Source of the DNA: Bartonella sp. JB63
GTDB taxonomy: Bacteria; Pseudomonadota; Alphaproteobacteria; Rhizobiales; Rhizobiaceae
DNA: 64,000 nucleotides
Direction: 5' to 3'
NCBI RefSeq assembly: GCF_002022665.1
Contig: NZ_CP019788.1
Location: 186,001 to 250,000, forward strand
The notes beneath the pieces are model-generated. The model searched no databases. It saw nothing but the letters and a program-made list of their open reading frames with translations, and was not told where the DNA came from. This document shows, one piece after another, positions 40,966 to 50,275 of this stretch. Both the position numbers and the translations under genes were made by a program. The first letter of the stretch is position 1. Every line of letters begins with the position of its first letter.

Positions 40966-41314
40966 TTATTTGCTGGTATGAAGACAAAACATTCCTATTT
41001 TATTATAGAAAGCTTGTGATGTATATAACTTTAAATCTTTTAAAAAAATTTCAATTATAATCAGCGGTTTACCTATTAGACGAAGACGAGAACAGCATAT
41101 CCACAAATGCCCCTTGTTGGCCAAAGGTGAATATAATCACGGGTTAATTCATTATTGCTAAGCAAATGACGTTCCAATGGTACGTTTTCTAAATGCATTA
41201 GAGCTTGATTATGATCGAGCATTTCTTTTGTTATGACTGTACGTCCCAGTAGCCAAGGTCGATTATCTCCCATTAGCACAATTTAGTGTAACCAGTAGTG
41301 TGAACTGTTTAGAG
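40966..41314 (-). pseudogene. Remnant of a chorismate lyase-like (UbiC/DUF98 family) gene
   Basis: Two frames together give the C-terminal part of a UbiC-type protein. The first reads SSHYWLH, a stop, then [20 protein letters not shown] and [20 protein letters not shown]; the frame then shifts and the other continues [27 protein letters not shown], ending at TAA 40966-40968. The order GDNRPWxxxRTVI ... PLxxxLxxN ... LWxxxSxxRLxGKPLxxxEIFL is that of chorismate pyruvate-lyase family proteins, which make 4-hydroxybenzoate for ubiquinone. No N-terminal half could be found. The family call is from pattern memory. Confidence 0.6.
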
Positions 41315-41730
41315 GGTGATCAGCCTCCTCTTCTAATTCATTATCCTTTATAAAACATTCACATTGCGGTTCAGTATGTACTAAATGGTCTTGATCAGGT
41401 AGCTAATTAATTTTTGAAAAGCAGAAACTCTTATGTCTCTAATCGTTCTATTCCACATCTCAAACTGATTATTGGAGAATACACACCGTCAATATGAGTA
41501 TAGCACAGAGATGCACAAGAAAGAAGTTAGACATAAGATTTTAAAAGTAGTAAGTTTTTCATTTTTTTATTTTCCATTTTTTTAGCTCATATTTTGTAAT
41601 AGGTAGTGTTGTATAAGAGTTGTAAACAGAGTGATTATCTTACCGGGTTGTGATAGCTACAATTACATAATAAAGGCTTATTTTCTTTAAGAAAGTAATA
41701 AAAACACCGTTTAAAAAATGAATAAATGTT
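41315..41730. other. Gene-free AT-rich spacer
   Basis: About 415 bases upstream of the chorismate-lyase-like remnant, where its N-terminal half would be expected. No readable piece of it and no other feature is seen. Confidence 0.4.
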
Positions 41731-41982
41731 TTATGATCGAATTTTTCGGCCAATCCATATAAGAATGCAGGCTCCAATAAAACCTGAAATCAAATAACCA
41801 AACCAACCAGCAAAATTGATTTTTAAAAAACTTAGAAGGAAGCTTGCTGATGCAGAACCAACAATACCCAGGATAATATTTAAAAATATTCCTGTTCGGC
41901 TATTCATAAAATGTTGTGCAACCCAACCTGAGAGTCCACCAATAATAATAGCTAAAATCCAGCCAATATATGTATTTTCCAT
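41731..41982 (-). CDS. GlsB/YeaQ/YmgE family small membrane protein
   Basis: An 83-residue inner-membrane protein with three hydrophobic helices and the glycine-rich pattern of the family: IGWILAIIIGGLSGWVAQHF, FLNIILGIVGSASASFLLSF and GWFGYLISGFIGACILIWIG, ending RKIRS. Often called transglycosylase-associated protein; a stress-linked role is reported for relatives but no activity is established. AGGAGAGTAG precedes the ATG. Confidence 0.85.
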   Translation of the reverse strand: MENTYIGWILAIIIGGLSGWVAQHFMNSRTGIFLNIILGIVGSASASFLLSFLKINFAGWFGYLISGFIGACILIWIGRKIRS

Positions 41983-42276
41983 TCTACTCTCCTATGTCTA
42001 AACTTAAACTGTTATCTTTGAACTTAAAGTAAAAACTAGAGTAAGTTGTTTCAAGGTCAAGATTTATCTGTTGAGTTATTTAAAGAGAGCTTGTTGTTTA
42101 GAAGTTTATTATAGTTTTTTGTTGTTTTTCTTAATCAATGATTGAATACAATCCATACAGCAAAGATAATTGTTGTTTCAACGAGGTAATTATTAGCTGT
42201 TTGTTTATGAAAAGGATCTTTTAGGTAAGAATTTGAGAGTATTATTTGTTTTTCTAAAATAGAATAGATTATTATT

Positions 42277-43524
42277 TTATTTTGTTTCCAATGTATATTT
42301 TAGATTATAACCTGCACGTGTCAAGTCATAGCCACATGGATTTTGAAAAAGTTTGAGACCAAAATCAGGGAGAATAGAATAAAGATGATCAAAAATATCA
42401 GCTTGAATTTGTTCATATTCTTCCCAAATGGTGGTATTCGTAAAGCAATAAATCTCTAGGGGTAAACCATTTGGAGTAGGAGGTAATTGTCGTGTTATTA
42501 AAGTCGCATTTTTTTTAATATTTAGATGCTCTTTTAAATAAGATAAAACATAAGCACGAAAGGTACCGATATTAGTTAAACGGCGAGTATTGGCGAGTAC
42601 ATCGTGATTTTTTTCTAAGCGAGCATTCCATTCATTAATTTCGGGTATTTTTTGTGCAAAGTATTTTTCTAGTAGATTAAATCGTGCCAAATATTCCTCT
42701 TCTTCTTTCGTGTGAAAGCGTATACTTGCTTGATCAATAAGTAAGGATCTTTTAATACGTCTTCCACCTGATTCTTGCATACCACGCCAATTTTTGAAAG
42801 GATCAGTTACAAGTTTACGAATAGGGACTGTAGTAATTGTTTTATCAAAATTTTGAACTTTTACAGTATGAAGCGCAATCTCAATAACATCACCATCTGC
42901 ACCGAGATTAGGAATTTCAATCCAATCTCCAACGCGTACCATATCGGTAGATGAAATTTGAATTCCTGCAACAAGAGAAAGCAACGTGTCTTGAAAGATC
43001 AAAATCAAAACAGCTGCCATTGCACCAAGACCAGAGAAAAGGATAAGTGGTGAGCGGTCTATTAATGTGGCCAATATAAAAATAGCAGTAAGAGTAAAAA
43101 GCGCAATTTTGGCTATTTGAATGTACCCTTTTATTGGTTTTAACCTTGATGTAGGTCTTTGTTCGTAAAAGGTATTAATAATATTAAAAAGAGCAGAAAT
43201 TGTTAAAGCAACGATAAAAATGATAAACGCATTAGAAACATTCTTGATAATCATACTGAGTACATTAGGCAATGCCGGTATAAAATTGATACCGGTTGAA
43301 AGAATAAAAGCTGACGCAATATGAGCTATATACTTAGTAATATTTTCAATGTCGGTTGTTGTATTTTTGTGTAGAAAAGCAGCAAGTTGTTTTTTTCCAT
43401 TAATAAGTAAGATGCGTGCTAAAAAATTAACTAAAAGTGCAATAAGAACGAGAAAAATTAACCAAGAGATCATTTCTAGCGGTGGATATTGAACAAAAAA
43501 TTTGGGCACTTTTTCTGTCTCCAT
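42277..43524 (-). CDS. Mechanosensitive ion channel, MscS family (YbdG-like)
   Basis: A 415-residue inner-membrane channel. Several N-terminal helices (WLIFLVLIALLVNFLARILL; FILSTGINFIPALPNVLSMI) precede the MscS pore helix and beta domain, seen as LFSGLGAMAAVLILIFQDTL, LLSLVAGIQISSTDMVRVGD and WIEIPNLGADGDVIEIALHT. The C-terminal part with long loops and LPPTPNGLPLEIYCFTNTTI WEEY is typical of the YbdG/YnaI-like subgroup. Opens under hypo-osmotic stress. Divergent from dnaG across 120 bases. Confidence 0.88.
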   Translation of the reverse strand: METEKVPKFFVQYPPLEMISWLIFLVLIALLVNFLARILLINGKKQLAAFLHKNTTTDIENITKYIAHIASAFILSTGINFIPALPNVLSMIIKNVSNAFIIFIVALTISALFNIINTFYEQRPTSRLKPIKGYIQIAKIALFTLTAIFILATLIDRSPLILFSGLGAMAAVLILIFQDTLLSLVAGIQISSTDMVRVGDWIEIPNLGADGDVIEIALHTVKVQNFDKTITTVPIRKLVTDPFKNWRGMQESGGRRIKRSLLIDQASIRFHTKEEEEYLARFNLLEKYFAQKIPEINEWNARLEKNHDVLANTRRLTNIGTFRAYVLSYLKEHLNIKKNATLITRQLPPTPNGLPLEIYCFTNTTIWEEYEQIQADIFDHLYSILPDFGLKLFQNPCGYDLTRAGYNLKYTLETK

Positions 43525-43645
43525 TTCTGAGCTATATGCAATTATTCATTTAGAAATTCGTTTATTACTTAAGATGAAGTGTTGGAATTATGCTTTAAAG
43601 TAATTAAAATAACAAATAAAGAATTTTCAAACTCTGTGAGAGATA

Positions 43646-45574
43646 ATGCGTATTCCACCTGATTTTCTTGATGAGATTCGCGCCAGATTACCGATTTCAA
43701 CGGTTATTGGCCAAAGGGTGAAATTTGATCCAAAAAAAAGCAAGCCTTCACGTGGTGATTTTTGGTGCTGCTGCCCATTTCATGGTGAAAAAACTCCAAG
43801 TTTCCATTGTGATGATCGTCAAGGTCGTTATTATTGTTTTGGTTGTAATACAAATGGTGACATTTTCACCTTTCTTTGCGAACTTGATGGATTGCGCTTT
43901 TCGGAAGCTGTAGAGCGTTTGGCCGATTTTGCAGGTATGAAATTACCTGTTTTTGATTCACAAAATCATAAAGGTGAAATAAAAAAAAGTGATCTTTATG
44001 ATATCATGAAAATAGCAGCCGATTTTTTTCAAAATAACTTACACCATCAAATCGGGGCCCAAGCACGTCATTATCTTGGTGAACGTGGGGTGACATTAGA
44101 ACTAGCAAAGCGTTTTCAGATTGGGTTTGCTCCAGTAGGGCGTACGGCTTTGAAAGATGCATTGAGCGCACGTGGTATTTCGCTAAAGCAGATGGAGGAT
44201 TGTGGTCTTCTTATATCCGGTGAAGATATTACTACTCCCTATGATCGGTTTAGAAATCGTATTATATTTCCTATTGAAGATTTACGTGGCCGTGTGGTTG
44301 CTTTTGGAGGTCGTTCGTTAGATAAAAATGCACGAACAAAATACCTAAACAGTCCTGAAACAGTTCTTTTCCATAAAGGTAATACGCTTTATAATGCAGC
44401 GTCTGCTCGCAAAAATAGTCGTTTCTCAGGAAGGGGAGAAACACATTCTATTCTTGTTGTTGAAGGCTATATGGATGTAATTACCTTAACTAAGGTTGGT
44501 TTTGAAAAAGTAGTAGCTCCTTTAGGGACAGCATTGACGGAAACGCAAATTAAACTTTTATGGCAAATAGAACCTAATCCGATTTTGTGTTTTGATGGAG
44601 ATGATGCCGGTTTAAAAGCTGCTTTCCGTGTTGCTGATCGTGTGCTTCCTCTTTTAAAAGCAGGAATGTCTGTGCGTTTTGTTTTATTGCCAGATGGCAA
44701 AGATCCAGATGAAATTATTCGTGCAGGGGGTGTGCATCTTTTTTCTTCTTTTGTTCAAAAGTCAATTCCGTTGATTGAGCTTTTATGGTGGCGTGCTACT
44801 TTTGGAAAACATTTTACAACCCCAGAAGTCCGTGCTGCATTGGAGAGAGAACTAAAACAGCAAATATCGACAATTAAGGATCAAGATATACGCCGCTATT
44901 ATTTTCAAGATATAAAAAGACGGCTTTTTGATTTTTTTCGTTCATCTTTTTTGAAACAAAAGAATGAAGAGAGATATATTCAAAATCAAAAAGATGGAAT
45001 ATTTAAAGGTCAATCTTTTTCTGCATTGGCAAATTCTAATATAGTTCGCAGTTCAAAACATTTTATTCCTTTACGCGAAGCAGTTATTTTGCTGATTTTA
45101 GCGCACTACCCTGAATTGTGGTACGAGAATTTCGAAGTTTTTTCAGAATTAGAATTAAAAAATGATCAATTAATAAGTTTACATCAGTCTATGTTGGAAA
45201 TTCTTGGAAATCAACAGTTGTGTGATAAAGAGATAATGGCTGTATTTTTGGAAAAAAAAGGGCTAAAATCTATTTTAGAGCATATAGATAGCCTTGTGCG
45301 AAAAGTTGGTATGCGGATTACTTTTGGGGGAGCTTCTATAGAAGATGCACGTGCTGTGTTAAAACAAGCTGTTTACTTGCATCTTAAAGAACACCACCTA
45401 CATAAGAGACTACAAGATATCGAAGAACAACTCATAAAAAATCCTAGGGATGAGGTTTTTGATCTACTTTGTGAGACGAAAGCCGAATTGGAGCTAGCGC
45501 AAGCAACAGAGGCTTTAATTGAGGGATTCGGATCTTGGTTTTGCGAAAAAATATATGAGAGTAAACAAAAATAG
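43646..45574 (+). CDS. dnaG: DNA primase
   Basis: Makes RNA primers for DNA replication with DnaB helicase. 642 residues. N-terminal CHC2 zinc finger CPFHGEKTPSFHCDDRQGRY YCFGC (about residue 42-66), then catalytic core FPIEDLRGRVVAFGGR, the Toprim domain with LVVEGYMDVITL (Glu) and LCFDGDDAGLKAA (DxD, about residue 315), and a helical C-terminal helicase-binding domain. GAGAGATA precedes ATG. Followed by rpoD in the usual macromolecular-synthesis pairing but without rpsU. Confidence 0.96.
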   Translation: MRIPPDFLDEIRARLPISTVIGQRVKFDPKKSKPSRGDFWCCCPFHGEKTPSFHCDDRQGRYYCFGCNTNGDIFTFLCELDGLRFSEAVERLADFAGMKLPVFDSQNHKGEIKKSDLYDIMKIAADFFQNNLHHQIGAQARHYLGERGVTLELAKRFQIGFAPVGRTALKDALSARGISLKQMEDCGLLISGEDITTPYDRFRNRIIFPIEDLRGRVVAFGGRSLDKNARTKYLNSPETVLFHKGNTLYNAASARKNSRFSGRGETHSILVVEGYMDVITLTKVGFEKVVAPLGTALTETQIKLLWQIEPNPILCFDGDDAGLKAAFRVADRVLPLLKAGMSVRFVLLPDGKDPDEIIRAGGVHLFSSFVQKSIPLIELLWWRATFGKHFTTPEVRAALERELKQQISTIKDQDIRRYYFQDIKRRLFDFFRSSFLKQKNEERYIQNQKDGIFKGQSFSALANSNIVRSSKHFIPLREAVILLILAHYPELWYENFEVFSELELKNDQLISLHQSMLEILGNQQLCDKEIMAVFLEKKGLKSILEHIDSLVRKVGMRITFGGASIEDARAVLKQAVYLHLKEHHLHKRLQDIEEQLIKNPRDEVFDLLCETKAELELAQATEALIEGFGSWFCEKIYESKQK

Positions 45575-45582
45575 AATAAAAT

Positions 45583-45605
45583 GATTCGCTTTTTAAAAGC
45601 GAATC
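45583..45605. other. Perfect hairpin directly after dnaG
   Basis: GATTCGCTTTT-T-AAAAGCGAATC, an 11-base inverted repeat 8 bases past the dnaG stop. It has no T-run on the plus strand, so it is more likely an RNA-stabilising or processing structure than a terminator. Confidence 0.55.
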
Positions 45606-45724
45606 AGTCACCAAGTCGATATAGAAGTCTATTATAGAAGTGGCGTTTTTGTGAAGAATTTTTTATGAAGAATGATGACTAAATTTTAGGAAAAGCGGGA
45701 AATTGGTTCTTACTATGTGGTGCA

Positions 45725-45785
45725 GATATTTTCTCAGAAAGACTGAGAAATATCGGGAAGGCTTCTATAGTGTTCCCGTATTTTT
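45725..45785 (+). terminator. Double hairpin with U-tract between dnaG and rpoD
   Basis: First hairpin GATATTTTCTCAG / CTGAGAAATATC (45725-45754, one bulge), immediately followed by CGGGAA-N13-TTCCCG (45754-45778) and TATTTTT. This should end dnaG transcripts, or a small RNA, about 145 bases before the rpoD start, so rpoD would need its own promoter in 45786-45930. Confidence 0.65.
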
Positions 45786-45930
45786 GTATGAAAAGGTGTA
45801 TATAAAAGTGTGTCTTTTTGAATAGAAGATTAATCTCATCAGCAGTGCATATAAGAAATTTTTTGCGCTAAGTAAGAATACAATAAGCTGATCACATGAA
45901 ACTTACGTGGTGATCAAGTGGAGTTAACAG

Positions 45931-47937
45931 ATGGCAACAAAGGTTAAACAAAAAGATAGTATAGAAGAAATGAGCAAAGTGAGCTCTGATGGTCCTCTTC
46001 TTGATTTTTCCGATGATGCTATCAAAAAAATGATTAAGCTCGCCAAAAAAAATGGCTACGTGATAATGGATGAATTGAATGCAGCTCTTTCTGCTGACGA
46101 ATTCACCTCTGAGCAAATTGAAGATACATTGGCGATGTTTTCTGAGATGGGCATTAATGTTATAGATGATGAAGATGAGATTGATGCTGAGCAATATGAG
46201 GAAGAAATCGCAATAGAAGGTGGCGATTTAGTAGAAGCAACGAGCTATGCAGTTGCAACAACATCTAAGCGTGAGGTAGCTGATCGAACTGATGATCCGG
46301 TCCGTATGTATTTACGTGAAATGGGGGCTGTTGAGCTACTCTCACGTGAAGGTGAGATTGCTATTGCTAAACGTATTGAGGCTGGACGTGAAACAATGAT
46401 TTCTGGGCTTTGTGAGAGTCCTTTAACATTTCAGGCTTTAATCATTTGGCGTGAAGAGTTGAAAGAACAGCGTATTCTTCTTCGTGAAATTATTGATCTT
46501 GAGATGACTTACGCTGGTCCAGAAGCAAAGCAAGCCCCCATTATCGAGCAGAGTGAAGTAAAAAAGATAAAAGAGGAAACACCATCTTCTAGTATGCGTG
46601 ATATGGATGATGTGGAAGAAGATATAGAGGAGGAAGATGATGACGAAGATGATGAAGTTAACTTATCGCTTGCGGCAATGGAAAATGAATTATGCCCTCA
46701 GGTTGTAGAAACTTTAGACTTTATTGCTGAGACTTATGTAAAATTACGCAAACTGCAAGATCAACAAGTTGAAAGCAGTTTATCATATCGCAAAGAAAAG
46801 CCTCTTTCATCTGCTCAAAGAAAACAATATACTCAATTGAAAGATGATTTAATCCAAGCAGTAAAATCTCTTTCTTTGAATCAAAACCGTATTGAGGCAT
46901 TGGTTGAACAACTTTATGATATCAATAAGCGTTTGATACATAGCGAAGGTAAGCTGAAGCGGCTTGCTAGTAACTATGGGATTGGGCACGAAGATTTCTT
47001 AAGAGAATATCAAGGTCGTGAGTTAGACGCAGATTGGGTTAATTATATTGCAGCTTTATCAGGGCGTGGTTGGAAAGAGTTTTCAACTTGTGAAGCCAAA
47101 GTTATTCAGAGTTTGCGTAGTGAAATACAAAATCTTGCGCAAGAAACTGCTATTTCAATTGGTGAATTTCGTCGAATTGTTACACAAGTACAGAAAGGGG
47201 AGCGTGAAGCTGCTATCGCTAAAAAAGAAATGGTGGAAGCTAATTTGCGTCTTGTGATTTCAATTGCCAAAAAATACACTAATCGTGGTTTACAATTTCT
47301 TGATCTTATTCAAGAGGGCAATATCGGTCTTATGAAGGCTGTTGATAAATTTGAATATCGCCGTGGATATAAATTTTCAACTTATGCGACATGGTGGATT
47401 CGTCAAGCAATTACACGTTCTATTGCTGATCAGGCACGTACCATTCGCATTCCTGTTCATATGATTGAGACAATTAATAAAATAGTTCGTACATCGCGCC
47501 AAATTTTACATGAAATTGGACGTGAACCTACGCCAGAGGAACTCTCTAACAAACTTTCTATGCCATTAGAAAAAGTGCGAAAAGTGCTTAAGATTGCGAA
47601 AGAACCTATTTCACTTGAAACTCCTGTTGGTGATGAAGATGCTTCTCATTTAGGTGATTTTATTGAGGATAGAAACGCGTTATTACCAATTGATGCGGCT
47701 ATTCAAGCTAATTTGCGAGATACAACAACGCGTGTTCTTGCTTCATTAACGCCGCGTGAAGAACGTGTTTTACGAATGCGTTTTGGTATTGGAATGAACA
47801 CTGATCATACATTAGAAGAAGTTGGTCAACAATTTTCAGTTACCCGCGAGCGTATTCGTCAAATCGAAGCAAAGGCACTTCGTAAGTTGAAGCATCCCAG
47901 CCGTTCACGCAAATTACGCAGTTTTCTTGATTCTTAA
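45931..47937 (+). CDS. rpoD: RNA polymerase primary sigma factor RpoD (sigma-70)
   Basis: Housekeeping sigma factor, 668 residues. Region 1.1 at the N-terminus ([20 protein letters not shown]), region 1.2 [20 protein letters not shown], a non-conserved insert with an acidic run [17 protein letters not shown] (about residue 227-243), regions 2.1-2.4 [40 protein letters not shown], region 3, and region 4 [20 protein letters not shown] and [30 protein letters not shown] precedes ATG. Confidence 0.97.
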   Translation: MATKVKQKDSIEEMSKVSSDGPLLDFSDDAIKKMIKLAKKNGYVIMDELNAALSADEFTSEQIEDTLAMFSEMGINVIDDEDEIDAEQYEEEIAIEGGDLVEATSYAVATTSKREVADRTDDPVRMYLREMGAVELLSREGEIAIAKRIEAGRETMISGLCESPLTFQALIIWREELKEQRILLREIIDLEMTYAGPEAKQAPIIEQSEVKKIKEETPSSSMRDMDDVEEDIEEEDDDEDDEVNLSLAAMENELCPQVVETLDFIAETYVKLRKLQDQQVESSLSYRKEKPLSSAQRKQYTQLKDDLIQAVKSLSLNQNRIEALVEQLYDINKRLIHSEGKLKRLASNYGIGHEDFLREYQGRELDADWVNYIAALSGRGWKEFSTCEAKVIQSLRSEIQNLAQETAISIGEFRRIVTQVQKGEREAAIAKKEMVEANLRLVISIAKKYTNRGLQFLDLIQEGNIGLMKAVDKFEYRRGYKFSTYATWWIRQAITRSIADQARTIRIPVHMIETINKIVRTSRQILHEIGREPTPEELSNKLSMPLEKVRKVLKIAKEPISLETPVGDEDASHLGDFIEDRNALLPIDAAIQANLRDTTTRVLASLTPREERVLRMRFGIGMNTDHTLEEVGQQFSVTRERIRQIEAKALRKLKHPSRSRKLRSFLDS

Positions 47938-48054
47938 TTGAAAACAATGGCACATTTTAAAGATAGATAAAAAAATATAATATGAATAATAGATCAAATT
48001 TTATTTATTTTATTCTTTAAGTGAATTTTCTTAGGAAAGGGATATGTTCTGTTT

Positions 48055-48516
48055 ATGAGTGAAGAAATTCCATTTTGGAAAAGTAAAAAATTGGGGGAAA
48101 TGTCTACTACTGAATGGGAAAGTCTTTGTGATGGTTGTGGGTGTTGTTGTTTGCATAAATTAGAAGATGACGATACTGGTGATATCTATGCAACTAGTAT
48201 TGCGTGTCGTCTTTTGGATAAAGATACATGTCAGTGTAAAAACTATGCTCACCGTAAGTCAATTATTCCAGATTGTGTATTATTGGATATTGCTACTGTT
48301 AAAGCTGCTAATTGGTTACCAGAAAGTTGTGCTTATAGGTTGGTTAATGAAGGTAAAGATCTTCCATGGTGGCACCCATTAGTCTCAAAAAATTTTCAAA
48401 CAGTACATCAAACTGAATTTTCTGCATCTAAGCAGATTAAAATTTATGATGATAAACTATCGTCAGTAGAATCTTATTGCCAATATATCACCGGAATTCT
48501 CTATAAAAACCGATGA
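48055..48516 (+). CDS. YcgN family cysteine cluster protein (UPF0260)
   Basis: A 153-residue cytoplasmic protein with a dense cysteine region CDGCGCCCLHKLEDDDTGD (about residue 25-43) and further Cys in IACRLLDKDTCQCKNYAHR K and PDCVLL, the pattern of the zinc- or iron-binding YkgJ/YcgN group. The C-terminal LPESCAYRLVNEGKDLPWWH and PLVS is characteristic of UPF0260. Biochemical role unknown. Gene follows rpoD by 117 bases. Confidence 0.9.
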   Translation: MSEEIPFWKSKKLGEMSTTEWESLCDGCGCCCLHKLEDDDTGDIYATSIACRLLDKDTCQCKNYAHRKSIIPDCVLLDIATVKAANWLPESCAYRLVNEGKDLPWWHPLVSKNFQTVHQTEFSASKQIKIYDDKLSSVESYCQYITGILYKNR

Positions 48517-48543
48517 TATAATTATTTTATTAAATAGTTGATG

Positions 48544-49287
48544 TTATTCGTCGATAGCAAATGTTATGGTGACATTAACATTATAATTCAATTCACCTCC
48601 TGAAAAATTTGTATCTGTGTAACTTGCAGGCTGCGATCTACTCATGAGCCGGGGTGTTGGGTAATATCCATTGTTACTTTCATTAATTGTAATAATTTTT
48701 CCCAATTTTACATTTGCTGCTTGAGCTAAAGTTTCTGCTTTTTCAATAGCTTCAGCAATAGCTTTTTTACGTGCTTCTTTGTACAATGGTTTCGTATCGG
48801 CATTGGTAAATGTAATGCCATTAACAGAATTAACACCAAGCGCCATTGCTTGATCAAATATTTTACCAGCATTGGCAAGATCACGGATATTTACTTTTAA
48901 AGAATTTGAAACATGGTAAATTATTTCATCATTCTTTTTTTCTCGTTTTTTATCTGAATTAGTTTGGTAAATAGATAAGCCTGATGTTTGCAAGTCATTT
49001 GCTTGAATACCATTATTTTTAAAAGTATTCAAAATGTTGTTCATAAATTTATTATTCGCAGCTAATGCTTTTTGGGCAGTTGTGTCATGAGTAACAACGG
49101 CTAAATTAATAATTGCCATATCTGGCGTTGCTTGGTTTTCACCAGTTGCTGTAACCGTAATTGTTGGTGCATCTTTGATCTTTTCTTCAGCATGTACGAA
49201 GAGTGAAGTAGATAGTAGAGATAATACAGTCAATATCAACAACTTCATTCGGTAGATGTTCAACAGTTGAAAAATTATTTTAGTCAT
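48544..49287 (-). CDS. SIMPL domain (DUF541) exported protein
   Basis: About 247 residues with an N-terminal signal peptide (MKLLILTVLSLLSTSLFVHA within the first 36 residues). The SIMPL domain is seen as ITVTATGENQATPDMAIINL, QANDLQTSGLSIYQ, VSNSLKVNIRDLANAGKIFD and EARKKAIAEAIEKAETLAQA, ending GGELNYNVNVTITFAIDE. Family members are periplasmic or outer-membrane linked and protect against stress (YggE-like); BP26 of Brucella is the best-known relative. Start ATG 49287 chosen because AAGGAATGAAC gives good spacing; ATG 49293 directly touches the Shine-Dalgarno. Confidence 0.88.
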   Translation of the reverse strand: MTKIIFQLLNIYRMKLLILTVLSLLSTSLFVHAEEKIKDAPTITVTATGENQATPDMAIINLAVVTHDTTAQKALAANNKFMNNILNTFKNNGIQANDLQTSGLSIYQTNSDKKREKKNDEIIYHVSNSLKVNIRDLANAGKIFDQAMALGVNSVNGITFTNADTKPLYKEARKKAIAEAIEKAETLAQAANVKLGKIITINESNNGYYPTPRLMSRSQPASYTDTNFSGGELNYNVNVTITFAIDE

Positions 49288-49437
49288 GTTCATTCCTTAT
49301 AATTATATATTCTATTACTTTCCCATTTTTGGTACTCATTGTAAAGGAATTAGGGCGCTGAGAGAAAAAAAACGAAGTATAATTAAAGCAAGCTCTTGTA
49401 TAAGAGGATATTTTAGTTTAGAAAAAGCACATTTGTG

Positions 49438-49511
49438 GGGCCTGTAGCTCAATTGGTTAGAGCCAGCGGCTCATAACCGCTTGGTTGGGGGTTCGAGTCC
49501 CTCCGGGCCCA
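49438..49511 (+). tRNA. tRNA with CAU anticodon (tRNA-Ile2 or elongator tRNA-Met)
   Basis: A 74-base cloverleaf: acceptor GGGCCTG / CGGGCCC, D arm GCTC-loop-GAGC, anticodon stem AGCGG / CCGCT around loop CTCATAA (anticodon CAT), T arm GGGGG-TTCGAGT-CCCTC, discriminator A. The CCA end is not encoded. The acceptor and anticodon stems resemble alphaproteobacterial tRNA-Ile2, whose C34 is converted to lysidine by TilS to read AUA, more than the elongator Met tRNA; the choice needs comparison with the other CAU tRNAs of the genome. Confidence 0.93.
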
Positions 49512-49935
49512 CGTTTCCCTAGAAAAATCAATATTTTCATTCAAATATGGGGGATTTTATAGTTATTAATTCTATTAATCTCTTTAAAATCTGTACTTTG
49601 ATTTTTTTTCTAAGTTTGAAAACTAATTTTTTATGATAGAAATTTTTCGTAAAATGCTATGTTTACGAAAAGCAGACTTATAGGGGGCGATGTTTTATTA
49701 ACTAATATAAACTGCAATTCTGAGATGGAAGTTTATGCATATTTGAAGGCAAATGTTTTGTCAAAAGATAAGAGCTTATACTTGTAATGCTAAATTTTAA
49801 AATATTTCATCAAAAATTATTAGATACTAAATGAGAGAATTTCTTTCATATCCAAGAAATATGAATGTATGGATGAAGGAAGTAACAAATGCTGAGAAAA
49901 ATATCGATTTGACTAGTGAGAAAAAAGTATAATAA
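49512..49935. other. Gene-free AT-rich spacer after the tRNA
   Basis: About 420 bases with no coding frame, no repeat of the tRNA 3' end and no integrase, so no sign of an integrated element at this tRNA. Confidence 0.45.
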
Positions 49936-50172
49936 TGGAAGATAGCTATTGTTGGAAGATTAGAACAAATTCTGATATGAGAAGATAATTATGTAAAAAT
50001 GCTATAATTAGATATTATTGACCGATAACTTGCTTGCGTGATCTATAGTGATTTGTACAATTATTTTCGTGCTGTTAGCAAAAGTGGTGATGTATTGTTA
50101 CTTTTTGATGTGAAAAGAAAAGTTGTATCGAATGATTTGATACATTTATACCATTGGATAAGCGATGATTAA
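49936..50172 (+). pseudogene. Unidentified coding remnant before ispH
   Basis: One frame reads WKIAIVGRLEQILI, stop, EDNYVKML, stop, LDIIDR, stop, LACVIYSDLYNYFRAVSKSG, then DVLLLFDVKRKVVSND LIHLYHW ending at TAA 50170-50172. The residue composition and single-codon stops (each TAA or TGA one change from a sense codon) suggest a dead gene rather than chance. Upstream the frame is full of stops. The strand pattern G...I.D.......Y.......GDVLLL recalls an OB-fold, but I cannot name a family. Confidence 0.35.
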
Positions 50173-50275
50173 TAGTCGTAAGGGGAATATGTTTAGTTTT
50201 TCTTTTTACACTGTCTGTATATAACATTAACAATAATAAGTTTGGGTAAAAGTTTATAGATATTAAGGATGAATT

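Noticed and set aside
49438..49511. tRNA as an attachment site for an integrated element
   Set aside because: No integrase, no repeat of the tRNA 3' end and no foreign-looking genes nearby.
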